Assembly (NCBI RefSeq): GCF_900182985.1
Contig: NZ_FXUY01000001.1
Coordinates: forward strand, 4,289,501-4,353,500
Direction: 5' to 3'
Length of the DNA stretch: 64,000 nucleotides
Origin: Pseudomonas helmanticensis
GTDB lineage: Bacteria; Pseudomonadota; Gammaproteobacteria; Pseudomonadales; Pseudomonadaceae
Below the pieces are notes generated by a model. That model searched no databases, was not told the DNA's origin, and was given only the letters and a program-made list of their open reading frames with translations. Of this stretch, positions 37,214 to 46,881 are shown in pieces. The number at the start of each line of letters is the position of its first letter. The stretch's first letter is position 1. Position numbers and translations under genes: made by a program.

Positions 37214-38520
37214 ATCCGCGTCTGGCCGCCGCCAAGGCACTCGCCGCCGTCCTCAGTGGCAAAGCTTCGTTGAACAGCTCACTGCCGACGCAACTGGACA
37301 AGGTCGAGGATCGCGATCGCGGTTTCACTCAGGATCTGGCCTTTGGCACCGCGCGCTGGCAGCCACGTCTGTCGGCGCTGGCCGAGAAGCTGCTGCAGAA
37401 ACCGTTCAAAGCTGCGGATGCCGATGTCGAAGCGCTGCTGCTGGTCGGTCTCTATCAGTTGCTCTACACCCGCGTGCCGGCCCACGCCGCCATCGGCGAA
37501 ACCGTCGGTTGCGCCGACAAGCTGAAAAAGCCTTGGGCGAAGGGCCTGCTCAACGCCGTGCTGCGCAATGCCCAGCGCGAAAGCGAGACGATTTTCGCCG
37601 AACTGGAGCGCGATCCAGTGGTGCGCACTGCTCACCCGCGCTGGTTGCAAAAGTCCCTGAAAGCCTTCTGGCCGGAACAGTGGGAAGCCATCTGTGAGGC
37701 GAACAACGCGCATCCGCCGATGATCCTGCGGGTCAATCGCCGCCATCACAGCCGCGACGCTTACCTCGGTCTGCTGACTGAGGCCGGCATTGCTGCGACA
37801 CCGTGCGTGTACAGCCGCGACGGCATCATCCTCGAAGCCGCCGCCGACGTGCGCAGCCTGCCGGGTTTCGCCGAAGGCTGGATCAGCGTGCAGGACGAAG
37901 CCGCGCAACTGGCCGCTGACCTGCTCGACCTGGCGCCGGACCAACGCGTGCTCGACGCCTGCTGCGCGCCGGGCGGCAAGACCTGCCACATCCTCGAAGC
38001 CGAACCGGCACTGGCCGGCGTGGTGGCGGTGGATCTGGAAGCCAAGCGTCTGGTGCGAGTCAAAGAAAACCTCGAACGCCTGGGTCTGGACGCCGAATTG
38101 ATCGCTGCCGATGGCCGTGATATCGACAAATGGTGGGACGGCAAACCGTTCCAGCGCATCCTGCTCGATGCACCATGCTCGGCCACCGGCGTGATTCGTC
38201 GCCATCCGGACATCAAGCTGACCCGTCAGCCCGACGACATCGTCGCCCTCGCGCAACTGCAAGGCGAGCTGCTCGAGGCGATGTGGAAAACCCTCGAAGT
38301 CGGCGGCATCCTGCTCTACGCGACCTGCTCGACCTTGCCGACCGAAAACACCGAAGTCATCGCCGCGTTCCTTGAGCGCACGCCTGGCGCCCGCGAACTG
38401 GATCTGGCCACCACGGCAGGGATAAAACAGCCCCACGGCCGCCAATTGCTGGCCCAGCAGGGTGGGCATGACGGTTTCTACTACGCCAAGCTGATCAAGA
38501 TCGCTGCCGCGCGCGGCTAA
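37210..38520 (+). CDS. rsmB: 16S rRNA m5C967 methyltransferase RsmB
   Basis: This 436-residue protein has a NusB-like N-terminal RNA-binding domain (~1-135) and a SAM methyltransferase domain with [11 protein letters not shown] (SAM site), [17 protein letters not shown] and ATCST; the two cysteines (PCS and TCS) are the m5C catalytic pair. It methylates C967 of 16S rRNA. It overlaps fmt and precedes trkA by 22 bp. Confidence 0.96.
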   Translation: MNPRLAAAKALAAVLSGKASLNSSLPTQLDKVEDRDRGFTQDLAFGTARWQPRLSALAEKLLQKPFKAADADVEALLLVGLYQLLYTRVPAHAAIGETVGCADKLKKPWAKGLLNAVLRNAQRESETIFAELERDPVVRTAHPRWLQKSLKAFWPEQWEAICEANNAHPPMILRVNRRHHSRDAYLGLLTEAGIAATPCVYSRDGIILEAAADVRSLPGFAEGWISVQDEAAQLAADLLDLAPDQRVLDACCAPGGKTCHILEAEPALAGVVAVDLEAKRLVRVKENLERLGLDAELIAADGRDIDKWWDGKPFQRILLDAPCSATGVIRRHPDIKLTRQPDDIVALAQLQGELLEAMWKTLEVGGILLYATCSTLPTENTEVIAAFLERTPGARELDLATTAGIKQPHGRQLLAQQGGHDGFYYAKLIKIAAARG

Positions 38521-38542
38521 ACGGATTCAACGGAGTGACTGG

Positions 38543-39919
38543 ATGAAAATCATCATTCTCGGTGCGGGACAGGTCGGCGGTTCGCTGGCGGAACACCTGG
38601 CCAGCGAGGCCAACGACATTACCGTGGTCGATACCGACGGCGAACGCCTGCGCGACCTCGGCGATCGCCTCGACATCCGTACCGTGCAGGGCCGTGGCTC
38701 GCTGCCGTCGGTGTTGCGTCAGGCCGGTGCCGATGACGCCGACATGCTGGTGGCGGTGACCAACAGCGACGAAACCAACATGGTCGCCTGCCAGGTCGCC
38801 CACACGCTGTTCCACACCCCGACCAAGATCGCCCGGGTGCGTGAAGCGTCCTACCTCAATCGCGAGGAACAACTGTTCCAGAACGAAGCGATCCCGGTCG
38901 ACGTGCTGATCAGCCCCGAGCAAGTGGTGACCAACTACATCAAGCGCCTGATCCAGCATCCGGGTGCCTTGCAGGTCATCGATTTCGCCGAAGGTGCGGC
39001 GCAACTGGTGGCGGTGCGTGCCTATTACGGCGGGCCGTTGGTGGGTCAGCAACTGCGCCAGTTGCGCGAGCACATGCCGAACGTCGAAACCCGCGTCGCG
39101 GCGATTTTCCGCCGTGACCGGCCGATCCTGCCGCAGGGCGATACGGTGATCGAGGCCGACGATGAAGTCTTCTTCATCGCCGCGCGTGAGAATATTCGCG
39201 CGGTGATGAGTGAAATGCGCCGTCTCGATGAAACCTACAAACGCATCGTCATTGCGGGCGGCGGGCAGATCGGCGAGCGTCTGGCCGAGGCCATCGAAAG
39301 CCGTTATCAGGTGAAGATCATCGAGATGAACCCGGCGCGTTGCCGTTATCTCTCCGATACCCTCGACAGCACCGTGGTGTTGCAGGGCAGCGCGTCCGAC
39401 CGCGATTTGCTGCTGGAAGAGAACATTGCCGACGCCGACATCTTCCTCGCGCTGACCAACGATGACGAAGCCAACATCATGTCGTCGCTGCTGGCGAAAC
39501 GGCTGGGGGCGAAGAAGGTCATGACGATCATCAACAACCCGGCCTACGTCGATTTGATTCAGGGCGGCGACATCGACATCGCCATCAGCCCGCAACTGGC
39601 GACCATCGGCACCTTGCTGGCCCACGTGCGCCGTGGCGATATCGTCAGCGTGCACTCATTGCGGCGCGGCGCGGCGGAGGCGATCGAGGCGATTGCCCAC
39701 GGTGATGCGAAATCGAGCAAGGTGATTGGCAAGCCGATCGAGAAAATCGGCCTGCCGCCGGGCACCACGATCGGTGCGGTGATCCGCAACGAACAAGTGA
39801 TCATCGCCCACGACGATACGGTGATCGAAGCGGGCGACCATGTGATTCTGTTCCTTGTGGATAAAAAGCATATTCGCGATGTGGAGAAGCTGTTTCATGT
39901 GGGGTTGAGCTTTTTCTGA
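38543..39919 (+). CDS. trkA: Trk potassium uptake regulatory protein TrkA
   Basis: This 458-residue cytoplasmic protein has two RCK units, each with an NAD-binding Rossmann turn ([13 protein letters not shown] at ~7; [13 protein letters not shown] at ~237) and a TrkA_C domain. It gates the TrkH/TrkI potassium channel subunits in response to nucleotides. GGAG before the ATG supports the start. The channel gene is not in this window. Confidence 0.96.
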   Translation: MKIIILGAGQVGGSLAEHLASEANDITVVDTDGERLRDLGDRLDIRTVQGRGSLPSVLRQAGADDADMLVAVTNSDETNMVACQVAHTLFHTPTKIARVREASYLNREEQLFQNEAIPVDVLISPEQVVTNYIKRLIQHPGALQVIDFAEGAAQLVAVRAYYGGPLVGQQLRQLREHMPNVETRVAAIFRRDRPILPQGDTVIEADDEVFFIAARENIRAVMSEMRRLDETYKRIVIAGGGQIGERLAEAIESRYQVKIIEMNPARCRYLSDTLDSTVVLQGSASDRDLLLEENIADADIFLALTNDDEANIMSSLLAKRLGAKKVMTIINNPAYVDLIQGGDIDIAISPQLATIGTLLAHVRRGDIVSVHSLRRGAAEAIEAIAHGDAKSSKVIGKPIEKIGLPPGTTIGAVIRNEQVIIAHDDTVIEAGDHVILFLVDKKHIRDVEKLFHVGLSFF

Positions 39920-39942
39920 GGCTTGCGCTGACGGCACTGGCG

Positions 39943-40016
39943 CCTTCGCGAGCAGGCTCGCTCCCACAGGGGAAACGCATTCCAAAATGTGGGAGCGAGC
40001 CTGCTCGCGAAAGCGG
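39943..40016. repeat. REPIN, TGTGGGAGCGAGCCTGCTCGCG family, short-spacer type
   Basis: Inward-facing cores surround AGGGGAAACGCATTCCAAAA, closely related to the spacers at 16658, 18171 and 32629. Confidence 0.9.
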
Positions 40017-40067
40017 CCTCACTAAACAAGATCAATACCTGACACTCCGCCGATAAGGAATCCACCC

Positions 40068-40382
40068 ATGCTCGAATCCCTGGAAAAAATGCTCGCCAAG
40101 GGTGTGGATAACTCTCTGCTGCGCTTCGGCTTGGGCAAGGGCTATCTGGATCTGGGCGAAAATGCCAAAGCCGCCGAGCATTTCCAGCGTTGTGTCGGCT
40201 TTGATCCGAAGTATTCCGCCGCTTGGAAACTGTTAGGCAAGGCGCAACTCGCGCTGGACGATCACGCCGCTGCGCGTCAGGCGTGGGAGCAAGGTCTGGA
40301 AGCGGCCCGCGCCCATGGCGACAAACAGGCCGAGAAAGAAATGACCGTGTTTCTCAAGAAGCTCGATCGACAGGCGCAGTAG
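40068..40382 (+). CDS. Small TPR-repeat protein
   Basis: This 104-residue, all-helical protein has about two and a half tetratricopeptide repeats (LRFGLGKGYLDLGENAKAAEHFQRCVGFDPKYSAAWKLLGKAQLALDDHAAARQAWEQGL). It is probably a cytoplasmic protein-protein adaptor; PA0015 is the likely equivalent. The partner is unknown. A DnaA box lies in its early codons. It ends 4 bp from the convergent PilZ gene. Confidence 0.8.
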   Translation: MLESLEKMLAKGVDNSLLRFGLGKGYLDLGENAKAAEHFQRCVGFDPKYSAAWKLLGKAQLALDDHAAARQAWEQGLEAARAHGDKQAEKEMTVFLKKLDRQAQ

Positions 40383-40386
40383 GGTT

Positions 40387-40626
40387 TTACAAATACCGCA
40401 GGCCGATGCCTTCGGCGTCGACCGTCACCACTTCCATCCGCACTCGCGGCGCGCCTGTGGGTAAGTCCTGCACCTGGCCATAAACCACCGCGCCTTTGGG
40501 CAATGAAGCCAGGCGCGGGTGCTGGACGTACACGCCAGTCGGGGACAGGTTGCGGGTTTGCCCGAGGCATTCGCCGAAGCTGTCGTGGGTGATCTTGATG
40601 CGGAAGGATTTGCGGTGTTCGGACAT
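40387..40626 (-). CDS. PilZ-domain cyclic-di-GMP binding protein
   Basis: This 79-residue protein is a minimal PilZ domain. The c-di-GMP-binding arginines are in RKSFR (the RxxxR motif, residues 5-9) and the second motif reads NLSPTG, with Asn in place of the usual Asp of (D/N)xSxxG. PA0012, the syntenic P. aeruginosa protein, has been tested as a c-di-GMP binder. It probably relays c-di-GMP to a partner, linking it functionally to the cyclase and phosphodiesterase at the window's left end. Confidence 0.87.
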   Translation of the reverse strand: MSEHRKSFRIKITHDSFGECLGQTRNLSPTGVYVQHPRLASLPKGAVVYGQVQDLPTGAPRVRMEVVTVDAEGIGLRYL

Positions 40627-40672
40627 CTTGGTGCGCCCTTTTTTGAACGAGTTGTGGATAACTGAAGGAGCA

Positions 40673-40708
40673 AGATCAAAAGATCGCAGCCTGCGGCAGC
40701 TCCTACAA
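40673..40708. repeat. Single REP of the GATCGCAGCCTGCGGCAGCTCC family
   Basis: One unpaired core lies between PilZ and lpxL, with exact DnaA boxes on either side (40653 and 40710). Confidence 0.85.
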
Positions 40709-40734
40709 GTTATCCACAGAGTGTGCCAACTTCG

Positions 40735-41622
40735 TTAATACCAGCGCTCTTCGCCGGGTGGACGCTTTTTGAAGCGCTTCATGCTCCACATGTACTGACT
40801 TGGATAGGCGGCGACGTAGCGTTCGACGACTTTGCTCATTGCCGCACAGGATTCGGCGGTGTCGGTGCTGTACATGGCTTCGGGCGCGGCTTCGAGGATC
40901 ACTTTGTAGCCAGAACCGTCGGGCAAGCGCAGCGCATGCAGGAATACGCCGACGGCTTTGCCACCGGCCAACATGTTCGGCACGAATTTGCTGGTCAGCG
41001 CTTGAGTGGCGAAGAACGGCACGAAGATCCCGGCGGATTCGGCTGGTTCCGGGTCAGCGGGGATGCCCACTGCACCACCTTTGCGCACTTCTTTGATGAC
41101 GCTGAGGATGCCTTCCTTGGTGGAGGCGGCGACTTTGTTGCCCAGTTGCACGCGCTGTTTGCGTAGCAAATCGTCCACAGCCTTGAGCTTTGGCGGGCGG
41201 TAGAAAATGATTGGTTTGCACTGGCTGCAATAGAAGTGATTGAGCACTTCCCAGTTGCCCAGGTGGCTGGTGATGCCGACCACGCCTTTGCCCGAGGCCA
41301 AGGCGTCTTTCAGCACGTCGAGGCCTTCGACTTCGCGCACCAGATCAATCGAACGCTGCGCCGGCCAAATCCACGCGCAGGCGCTTTCAGTCAGCGACTT
41401 GCCGATGTCTTTCAGGCTTTGGCCGACCAGACGCTCACGTTCGGTCGCATCCATCTGTGGAAAACATTTGGCGAGGTTGATCCGCACCACGTCGCGGGAG
41501 CGGTTGGGGGTTTTCCACATGATCCAGCCGATCGCCGAACCCACGGCCTGTACGGCCCGCCATGGCAGCAGGGCAAACAGCCGCAGAGCGCCTACCAGCA
41601 AGGCGCCTTTAAACTTTTCCAC
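40735..41622 (-). CDS. lpxL: Lipid A biosynthesis lauroyl acyltransferase (LpxL/HtrB type)
   Basis: This 295-residue inner-membrane enzyme adds a secondary acyl chain to lipid A. It has an N-terminal TM anchor (~7-35), the catalytic HX4E motif HLGNWE (His120, Glu125) and downstream family motifs (IPADPEPAESAGIFVPFFA). The start codon is GTG with AGGAGTGA upstream. It is equivalent to PA0011 (HtrB1), one of two such enzymes in P. aeruginosa; which position it acylates is not readable here. Confidence 0.92.
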   Translation of the reverse strand: MEKFKGALLVGALRLFALLPWRAVQAVGSAIGWIMWKTPNRSRDVVRINLAKCFPQMDATERERLVGQSLKDIGKSLTESACAWIWPAQRSIDLVREVEGLDVLKDALASGKGVVGITSHLGNWEVLNHFYCSQCKPIIFYRPPKLKAVDDLLRKQRVQLGNKVAASTKEGILSVIKEVRKGGAVGIPADPEPAESAGIFVPFFATQALTSKFVPNMLAGGKAVGVFLHALRLPDGSGYKVILEAAPEAMYSTDTAESCAAMSKVVERYVAAYPSQYMWSMKRFKKRPPGEERWY

Positions 41623-41662
41623 AGGTCACTCCTGATCTTGTGCGGTGCGCGAGGCGGCCATT

Positions 41663-42220
41663 CTAACCGCCGTTGGCGAGCTGCGCGTAGCGGTCGCAGT
41701 CTTGGGTGTGGTCCATGACCATGCCCGAGGCCTGCATCAGTGCGTAGCAAATGGTCGGGCCGACGAACGTGAACCCGGCCTTTTTCAGGCCTTTGCTCAT
41801 CGCCAGCGCTTCGGGGGCGATCGCCGGGACTTCGCTGCGATCCTTGAAATGATTGATGATCGGTTGGTCGCCGACGAACGACCAGAGGAACCCCACTGGA
41901 TCCTCCAGCGCCAGCCAGGCCTGGGCATTGCGGCGGGCGGCATTGAGTTTGAGGCGGTTGCGGATGATCCCCGGATCGAGCATCAACTCGTCGATTTCAG
42001 CGTCGCTCATTTGCGCCACGCGCTGTACGTCGAAGCCGAACAACACCTCGCGATAACGCTCGCGTTTGCGCAACACGGTGATCCACGACAGCCCGGCCTG
42101 GAACCCTTCGAGCAAAAGCAACTCGAACAAACCCTGCGCATCGCGTAGCGGCGTGCCCCACTCCTGATCGTGATAAGCCATGTACAGCGGATCTTCGGTA
42201 CACCAAAAGCAGCGTGGCAT
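41663..42220 (-). CDS. tag: 3-methyladenine DNA glycosylase I Tag
   Basis: This 185-residue enzyme removes 3-methyladenine from DNA. It begins MPRCFWC with the zinc Cys, has YHDQEWG (zinc His and active-site Glu region), [20 protein letters not shown] and the C-terminal zinc pair in DHTQDCDRY. The start at 42220 is canonical; a much longer open frame upstream is antisense to glyQ. It is ~40 bp upstream of lpxL on the same strand and divergent from glyQ. Confidence 0.95.
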   Translation of the reverse strand: MPRCFWCTEDPLYMAYHDQEWGTPLRDAQGLFELLLLEGFQAGLSWITVLRKRERYREVLFGFDVQRVAQMSDAEIDELMLDPGIIRNRLKLNAARRNAQAWLALEDPVGFLWSFVGDQPIINHFKDRSEVPAIAPEALAMSKGLKKAGFTFVGPTICYALMQASGMVMDHTQDCDRYAQLANGG

Positions 42221-42301
42221 AAGGCTCCAGGGGGTGGAGGTGCGACTGAATCGGGTATACTCCCGCTCTTTAAATCGCAGCCCAAGAAACAGGTGAATTT
42301 C

Positions 42302-43255
42302 GTGAGCCAGCCTACGCCAGCCGTGCGTACCTTCCAAGACTTGATCCTCGCGCTCCAGCAATACTGGGCCGAGCAAGGTTGCGTGGTACTTCAGCCCTAC
42401 GATATGGAAGTAGGCGCCGGCACTTTCCACACCGCGACCTTCCTCCGTGCCATCGGCCCGGAAACCTGGAACGCCGCTTACGTGCAGCCAAGCCGCCGTC
42501 CGACTGACGGCCGTTACGGCGAAAACCCGAACCGTCTGCAGCACTACTATCAGTTCCAGGTCGTGCTCAAGCCGAACCCGGATAACTTCCAGGAACTGTA
42601 CCTGGGCTCGCTCAAGCATGTCGGCCTGGACCCACTGGTTCACGACATTCGCTTCGTCGAAGACAACTGGGAATCGCCGACCCTCGGCGCCTGGGGTCTG
42701 GGCTGGGAAGTCTGGCTGAACGGCATGGAAGTGACTCAGTTCACTTACTTCCAGCAAGCGGGCGGCATCGAGTGCTACCCGGTGACCGGCGAGATCACTT
42801 ACGGTCTCGAGCGTCTGGCCATGTACCTGCAAGGCGTGGATTCGGTCTACGACCTGGTCTGGGCTGACGGTCCGATGGGCAAAGTCACCTACGGCGACGT
42901 GTTCCACCAGAACGAAGTGGAGCAGTCCACTTACAACTTCGAACACGCCAACGTCGACAAGCTGTTCGAACTGTTCGACTTCTATGAAAGCGAAGCCAAG
43001 CGCCTGATCGAACTCGACCAGCCGCTGCCGTTGCCGAGCTACGAAATGGTCTTGAAGGCCTCGCACACCTTCAACCTGCTGGATGCGCGCCGGGCGATCT
43101 CGGTGACTGCCCGTCAGCAATACATTCTGCGCGTGCGCACCCTGGCGCGTTCCGTTGCGCAAGCCTACCTGCTGGCACGCGCCAAGCTGGGCTTCCCGAT
43201 GGCGACCCCGGACCTGCGTGACGAAGTACTGGCCAAGCTGGAGGCAGCACAATGA
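42302..43255 (+). CDS. glyQ: Glycyl-tRNA synthetase alpha subunit GlyQ
   Basis: This 317-residue subunit carries the class II catalytic core of the alpha2-beta2 glycyl-tRNA synthetase ([49 protein letters not shown]). It begins with GTG at 42302, supported by AGGTGA upstream and by conserved length. A TATACT -10-like hexamer lies at 42256. Its stop overlaps the glyS start by four bases. Confidence 0.97.
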   Translation: MSQPTPAVRTFQDLILALQQYWAEQGCVVLQPYDMEVGAGTFHTATFLRAIGPETWNAAYVQPSRRPTDGRYGENPNRLQHYYQFQVVLKPNPDNFQELYLGSLKHVGLDPLVHDIRFVEDNWESPTLGAWGLGWEVWLNGMEVTQFTYFQQAGGIECYPVTGEITYGLERLAMYLQGVDSVYDLVWADGPMGKVTYGDVFHQNEVEQSTYNFEHANVDKLFELFDFYESEAKRLIELDQPLPLPSYEMVLKASHTFNLLDARRAISVTARQQYILRVRTLARSVAQAYLLARAKLGFPMATPDLRDEVLAKLEAAQ

Positions 43256-45306
43256 GTGCGCAAGATTTTCTGGTTGAACTGGGCACCGAAGAACTGCCAC
43301 CGAAAGCCCTGAATACCTTGGCTGAAGCGTTCCTCGCCGGTATCGACAAGGGCCTGCAAGCCGCTGGCCTGAGCTACGAGACCAAAACCGTCTACGCCGC
43401 GCCGCGCCGTCTGGCTGTGCTGATCACTGCGCTGGCTACCCAGCAACCGGATCGCAGCATCAACCTCGACGGCCCGCCTCGTCAGGCGGCGTTCGACGCT
43501 GAAGGCAATCCGACTCAGGCAGCCTTGGGTTTTGCCAAGAAATGCGGCGTCGATCTGAGCGAAATCGATCAGAGCGGCCCGAAACTGCGTTACAGCCAGA
43601 GCATCGCCGGCAAGCCGACCGCGAGCCTGCTGCCGACCATCGTCGAAGATTCGCTGAACGACCTGCCGATCCCGAAACGCATGCGTTGGGGTGCGCGCAA
43701 GGAAGAGTTCGTGCGTCCGACCCAATGGCTGGTGATGCTGCTCGGTGACCAGGTCATCGACTGCACCATCCTCGCGCAAAAGGCTGGCCGTGATTCCCGT
43801 GGTCACCGCTTCCATCACCCGGAAAGCGTGCGCATCGGTTCGCCGTCGAGCTACCTCGCCGACCTGCGTGCCGCTTATGTGCTGGCCGATGCCAACGAGC
43901 GTCGCGAGATCATCAGCAAGCGCACCGAAGAGCTGGCCACCCGTCAGGAAGGCACGGCAATCGTTCCGCCGGCATTGCTCGACGAAGTGACCGCGCTGGT
44001 TGAATGGCCGGTGCCGCTGGTGTGCTCGTTCGAAGAACGTTTCCTCGACGTGCCGCAGGAAGCGCTGATCACCACCATGCAGGACAACCAGAAGTACTTC
44101 TGCCTGCTGGATGCCGACGGCAAGTTGCTGCCACGTTTCATCACTGTGGCCAACATCGAAAGCAAAGACCCGCAGCAGATCATCGCCGGTAACGAAAAAG
44201 TGGTTCGCCCACGCCTGACCGACGCCGAGTTCTTCTTCAAGCAAGACAAGAAGCAGAAACTCGAAGCTTTCAATGATCGCCTGAAGAACGTGGTGTTCCA
44301 GGAAAAACTCGGCAGTGTCTACGACAAGGCCGAGCGCGTATCAAAACTGGCTGCGTACATCGCCGCACGCATTGGCGGCAACGCGTCGTGGGCTGCTCGC
44401 GCGGGCCTGCTGTCGAAGTGCGACCTGGCCACTGAAATGGTTGGCGAGTTCCCGGAGATGCAAGGTGTCGCCGGTTACTACTACGCCCTCAATGACGGCG
44501 AGCCGGAAGACGTCGCGCTGGCGCTGAACGAGCAATACATGCCACGCGGTGCCGGTGCAGAACTGCCGGCGACCCTGACCGGTGCGGCCGTCGCGATCGC
44601 TGACAAGCTCGACACCCTGGTCGGTATCTTTGGTATCGGCATGCTGCCAACCGGCAGCAAAGACCCGTACGCCCTGCGCCGTGCGGCTCTGGGTGTTCTG
44701 CGTATCCTCATCGAGAAGAAACTTGATCTGGACCTGAACGATGCCGTGGCGTTCGCCGTGGCCGCATTCGGTGCCAAGGTCAAGGCTGCCGGCCTCAACG
44801 AGTCCGTGCTGGAATTCATCTTCGACCGTCTGCGTGCGCGTTATGAAGACGAAGGCGTTGAAGTCGCCACTTACCTGTCGGTACGTGCGCTGAAGCCGGG
44901 TTCGGCGCTGGACTTCGATCAGCGTGTGCAAGCGGTGCAAGCGTTCCGCAAACTGCCGGAAGCGGCAGCGCTGGCGGCAGTGAACAAGCGTGTGTCGAAC
45001 CTGTTGAGCAAACTCGAAGGCGCGGTACCGACTGAGGTACAAGCGAAGTACTTCGACAACGCCAACGAGTTCTCGCTGTACTCGGCGATCCAGCAAGCGG
45101 ATCAAGCGGTACAGCCAATGGCTGCGGCGCGTCAGTACAACGAATCGCTGGCACGCCTGGCCGCCTTGCGCGAGCCGGTGGATGCATTCTTCGACGCGGT
45201 GATGGTCAATGCCGACGATGCCAATGTACGAGCCAACCGTTACGCGCTGCTGGCGCGTCTGCGTGGCCTGTTCCTCGGTGTTGCCGACATTTCGCTGCTG
45301 GGTTGA
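43252..45306 (+). CDS. glyS: Glycyl-tRNA synthetase beta subunit GlyS
   Basis: This 684-residue beta subunit recognises tRNA-Gly; it starts [20 protein letters not shown] and ends with an anticodon-binding domain. HD-like motif residues occur in the centre (~400-470). The length is normal for the family, and the overlap with glyQ (ATGA) suits stoichiometric synthesis. Confidence 0.97.
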   Translation: MSAQDFLVELGTEELPPKALNTLAEAFLAGIDKGLQAAGLSYETKTVYAAPRRLAVLITALATQQPDRSINLDGPPRQAAFDAEGNPTQAALGFAKKCGVDLSEIDQSGPKLRYSQSIAGKPTASLLPTIVEDSLNDLPIPKRMRWGARKEEFVRPTQWLVMLLGDQVIDCTILAQKAGRDSRGHRFHHPESVRIGSPSSYLADLRAAYVLADANERREIISKRTEELATRQEGTAIVPPALLDEVTALVEWPVPLVCSFEERFLDVPQEALITTMQDNQKYFCLLDADGKLLPRFITVANIESKDPQQIIAGNEKVVRPRLTDAEFFFKQDKKQKLEAFNDRLKNVVFQEKLGSVYDKAERVSKLAAYIAARIGGNASWAARAGLLSKCDLATEMVGEFPEMQGVAGYYYALNDGEPEDVALALNEQYMPRGAGAELPATLTGAAVAIADKLDTLVGIFGIGMLPTGSKDPYALRRAALGVLRILIEKKLDLDLNDAVAFAVAAFGAKVKAAGLNESVLEFIFDRLRARYEDEGVEVATYLSVRALKPGSALDFDQRVQAVQAFRKLPEAAALAAVNKRVSNLLSKLEGAVPTEVQAKYFDNANEFSLYSAIQQADQAVQPMAAARQYNESLARLAALREPVDAFFDAVMVNADDANVRANRYALLARLRGLFLGVADISLLG

Positions 45307-45316
45307 GGGATTGCTG

Positions 45317-45850
45317 TTGAAACTGCTGATTCTCGATCGGGACGGAGTGATCAATTACGACTCCGACGCTTACATCAAGTCCGTGGCGGAGTGGATGCCG
45401 TTGCCCGGCTCGATCGAGGCGATTGCGCAGTTGAGCAAGGCCGGCTGGACGGTGGCAGTCGCCACCAACCAGTCGGGCATTGCTCGCGGCTATTACGACC
45501 TCACTACTCTCGATGCCATGCACGCGCGATTGCGCGAGTTGGTGGCGGAGCAGGGCGGTGAGGTCGGGCTGATCGTGTATTGCCCGCATGGGCCGGACGA
45601 AGGCTGCGATTGCCGCAAGCCGAAACCGGGGATGCTGAAAACCATCGCGGCGCATTACAACGTCACGCTTGCCAATGTCTGGTTCGTCGGCGACAGCCTT
45701 GGTGACCTGGAGGCCGCCAAAGCCGTCGATTCACAGCCAGTTTTGGTAAAGACCGGAAAAGGCGAAAAGACTCAGGGCAAAACCCTGCCGGTGGGCACTC
45801 TGATTTTTGACGATCTGGCGGCGATTGCCGCAGAACTTATCCACAACTAG
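45317..45850 (+). CDS. gmhB: D-glycero-D-manno-heptose-1,7-bisphosphate 7-phosphatase GmhB
   Basis: This ~177-residue HAD phosphatase acts in the ADP-heptose pathway for lipopolysaccharide core. It has DRDGVIN (nucleophile Asp), ATNQSGIARGYY, the zinc-binding CPHGPDEGCDCRKPKPGM and VGDSLGDLEAAKA. The start is uncertain: TTG at 45317 has GAGGGA at a good distance and gives MKLLILDRDGVIN; TTG at 45311 is an alternative. It lies 10 bp after glyS and is probably in its operon. Confidence 0.92.
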   Translation: MKLLILDRDGVINYDSDAYIKSVAEWMPLPGSIEAIAQLSKAGWTVAVATNQSGIARGYYDLTTLDAMHARLRELVAEQGGEVGLIVYCPHGPDEGCDCRKPKPGMLKTIAAHYNVTLANVWFVGDSLGDLEAAKAVDSQPVLVKTGKGEKTQGKTLPVGTLIFDDLAAIAAELIHN

Positions 45851-45933
45851 AGTACTTCTGAAGTTCCTGACCAGGGATTGATCGGGAGTGCGCTTGAACA
45901 CTCGGGCATTGCCCCGTAACGGTAAACGTCACT

Positions 45934-46713
45934 ATGTCGATACTGCGGGCCATCAGAATTTTTCTCTTTTACCTGCTGCTGGGCACCACCTCCCTGCTGT
46001 GGTGCAGCTTGAGTTTTTTTATCGCGCCGTTTTTGCCATTCAAGGCGCGTTATCGTTTCATCAACGTGTACTGGTGCCGTTGCGCCTTGTGGTTGACCAA
46101 GGTGTTTCTCGGTATCCGTTACGAAATCAAAGGCGCGGAAAACGTGCCTGACCGGCCCTGCGTGATTCAATCGAACCACCAGAGCACTTGGGAGACGTTC
46201 TTTCTCTCCGCTTATTTCTCGCCGCTGAGCCAAGTGCTCAAACGCGAACTGCTGTATGTACCGTTCTTCGGCTGGGCCATGGCCATGTTGCGGCCTATCG
46301 CGATTGACCGCGACAACCCGAAAGCTGCATTGAAACAAGTCGCTGCCAAGGGTGATGAGCTGCTCAAGGACAACGTTTGGGTGCTGATCTTCCCGGAAGG
46401 CACACGCGTGCCGTTTGGCACTGTCGGCAAGTTCTCCCGCAGTGGTAGCGCTTTGGCGGTGAATGCGGCGCTTCCGGTACTGCCGATTGCACACAATGCC
46501 GGCAAGTTCTGGCCGAAAGTCGGCTGGGGCAAAAAGTCCGGCGTGATCACTGTGGTCATCGGTGAACCGATGTACGCCGAAGGCACAGGCCCGCGCGCCA
46601 TCGCCGAGTTGAACGACCGGGTGCAAGCCTGGAACGAGAAGACTCAACGCGAAATGGGCTCTCTGCCACCGGCCCCGCAGGCACCCGCGGCAAATGATCA
46701 GATCGCTGTCTGA
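45934..46713 (+). CDS. plsC: 1-acyl-sn-glycerol-3-phosphate acyltransferase PlsC
   Basis: This 259-residue membrane enzyme converts lysophosphatidic acid to phosphatidic acid. It has an N-terminal TM helix (~8-32), the HX4E-type motif NHQSTWE (His82, Glu87) in place of the commoner HX4D, and FPEGTRVPFG. P. aeruginosa has an equivalent at PA0005 (lptA). It follows gmhB by 83 bp and is convergent with the sensor kinase gene, separated by a shared terminator. Confidence 0.93.
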   Translation: MSILRAIRIFLFYLLLGTTSLLWCSLSFFIAPFLPFKARYRFINVYWCRCALWLTKVFLGIRYEIKGAENVPDRPCVIQSNHQSTWETFFLSAYFSPLSQVLKRELLYVPFFGWAMAMLRPIAIDRDNPKAALKQVAAKGDELLKDNVWVLIFPEGTRVPFGTVGKFSRSGSALAVNAALPVLPIAHNAGKFWPKVGWGKKSGVITVVIGEPMYAEGTGPRAIAELNDRVQAWNEKTQREMGSLPPAPQAPAANDQIAV

Positions 46714-46842
46714 GATTTTGTGGATAACCTGTGTACGGTTTTGCTGAAAAGGCCTGATTATTGAAATTAAGTAATTGATTTACTTATATATTTCTCAAGC
46801 TCATAAAAGACCGTAAAATGTGCATAAGTTTTTTTAGGATGT

Positions 46843-46873
46843 AAAAAAGCCGGCCGATATAGCCGGTTTTTTT
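46843..46873. terminator. Bidirectional terminator between plsC and the sensor kinase
   Basis: CCGGC and GCCGG form a stem with a 7-base loop, flanked by a run of A on the left and T on the right, so it can end transcripts from both directions. The adjacent 46728-46842 stretch is AT-rich with no gene. Confidence 0.75.
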
Positions 46874-46881
46874 GTGCCTGT

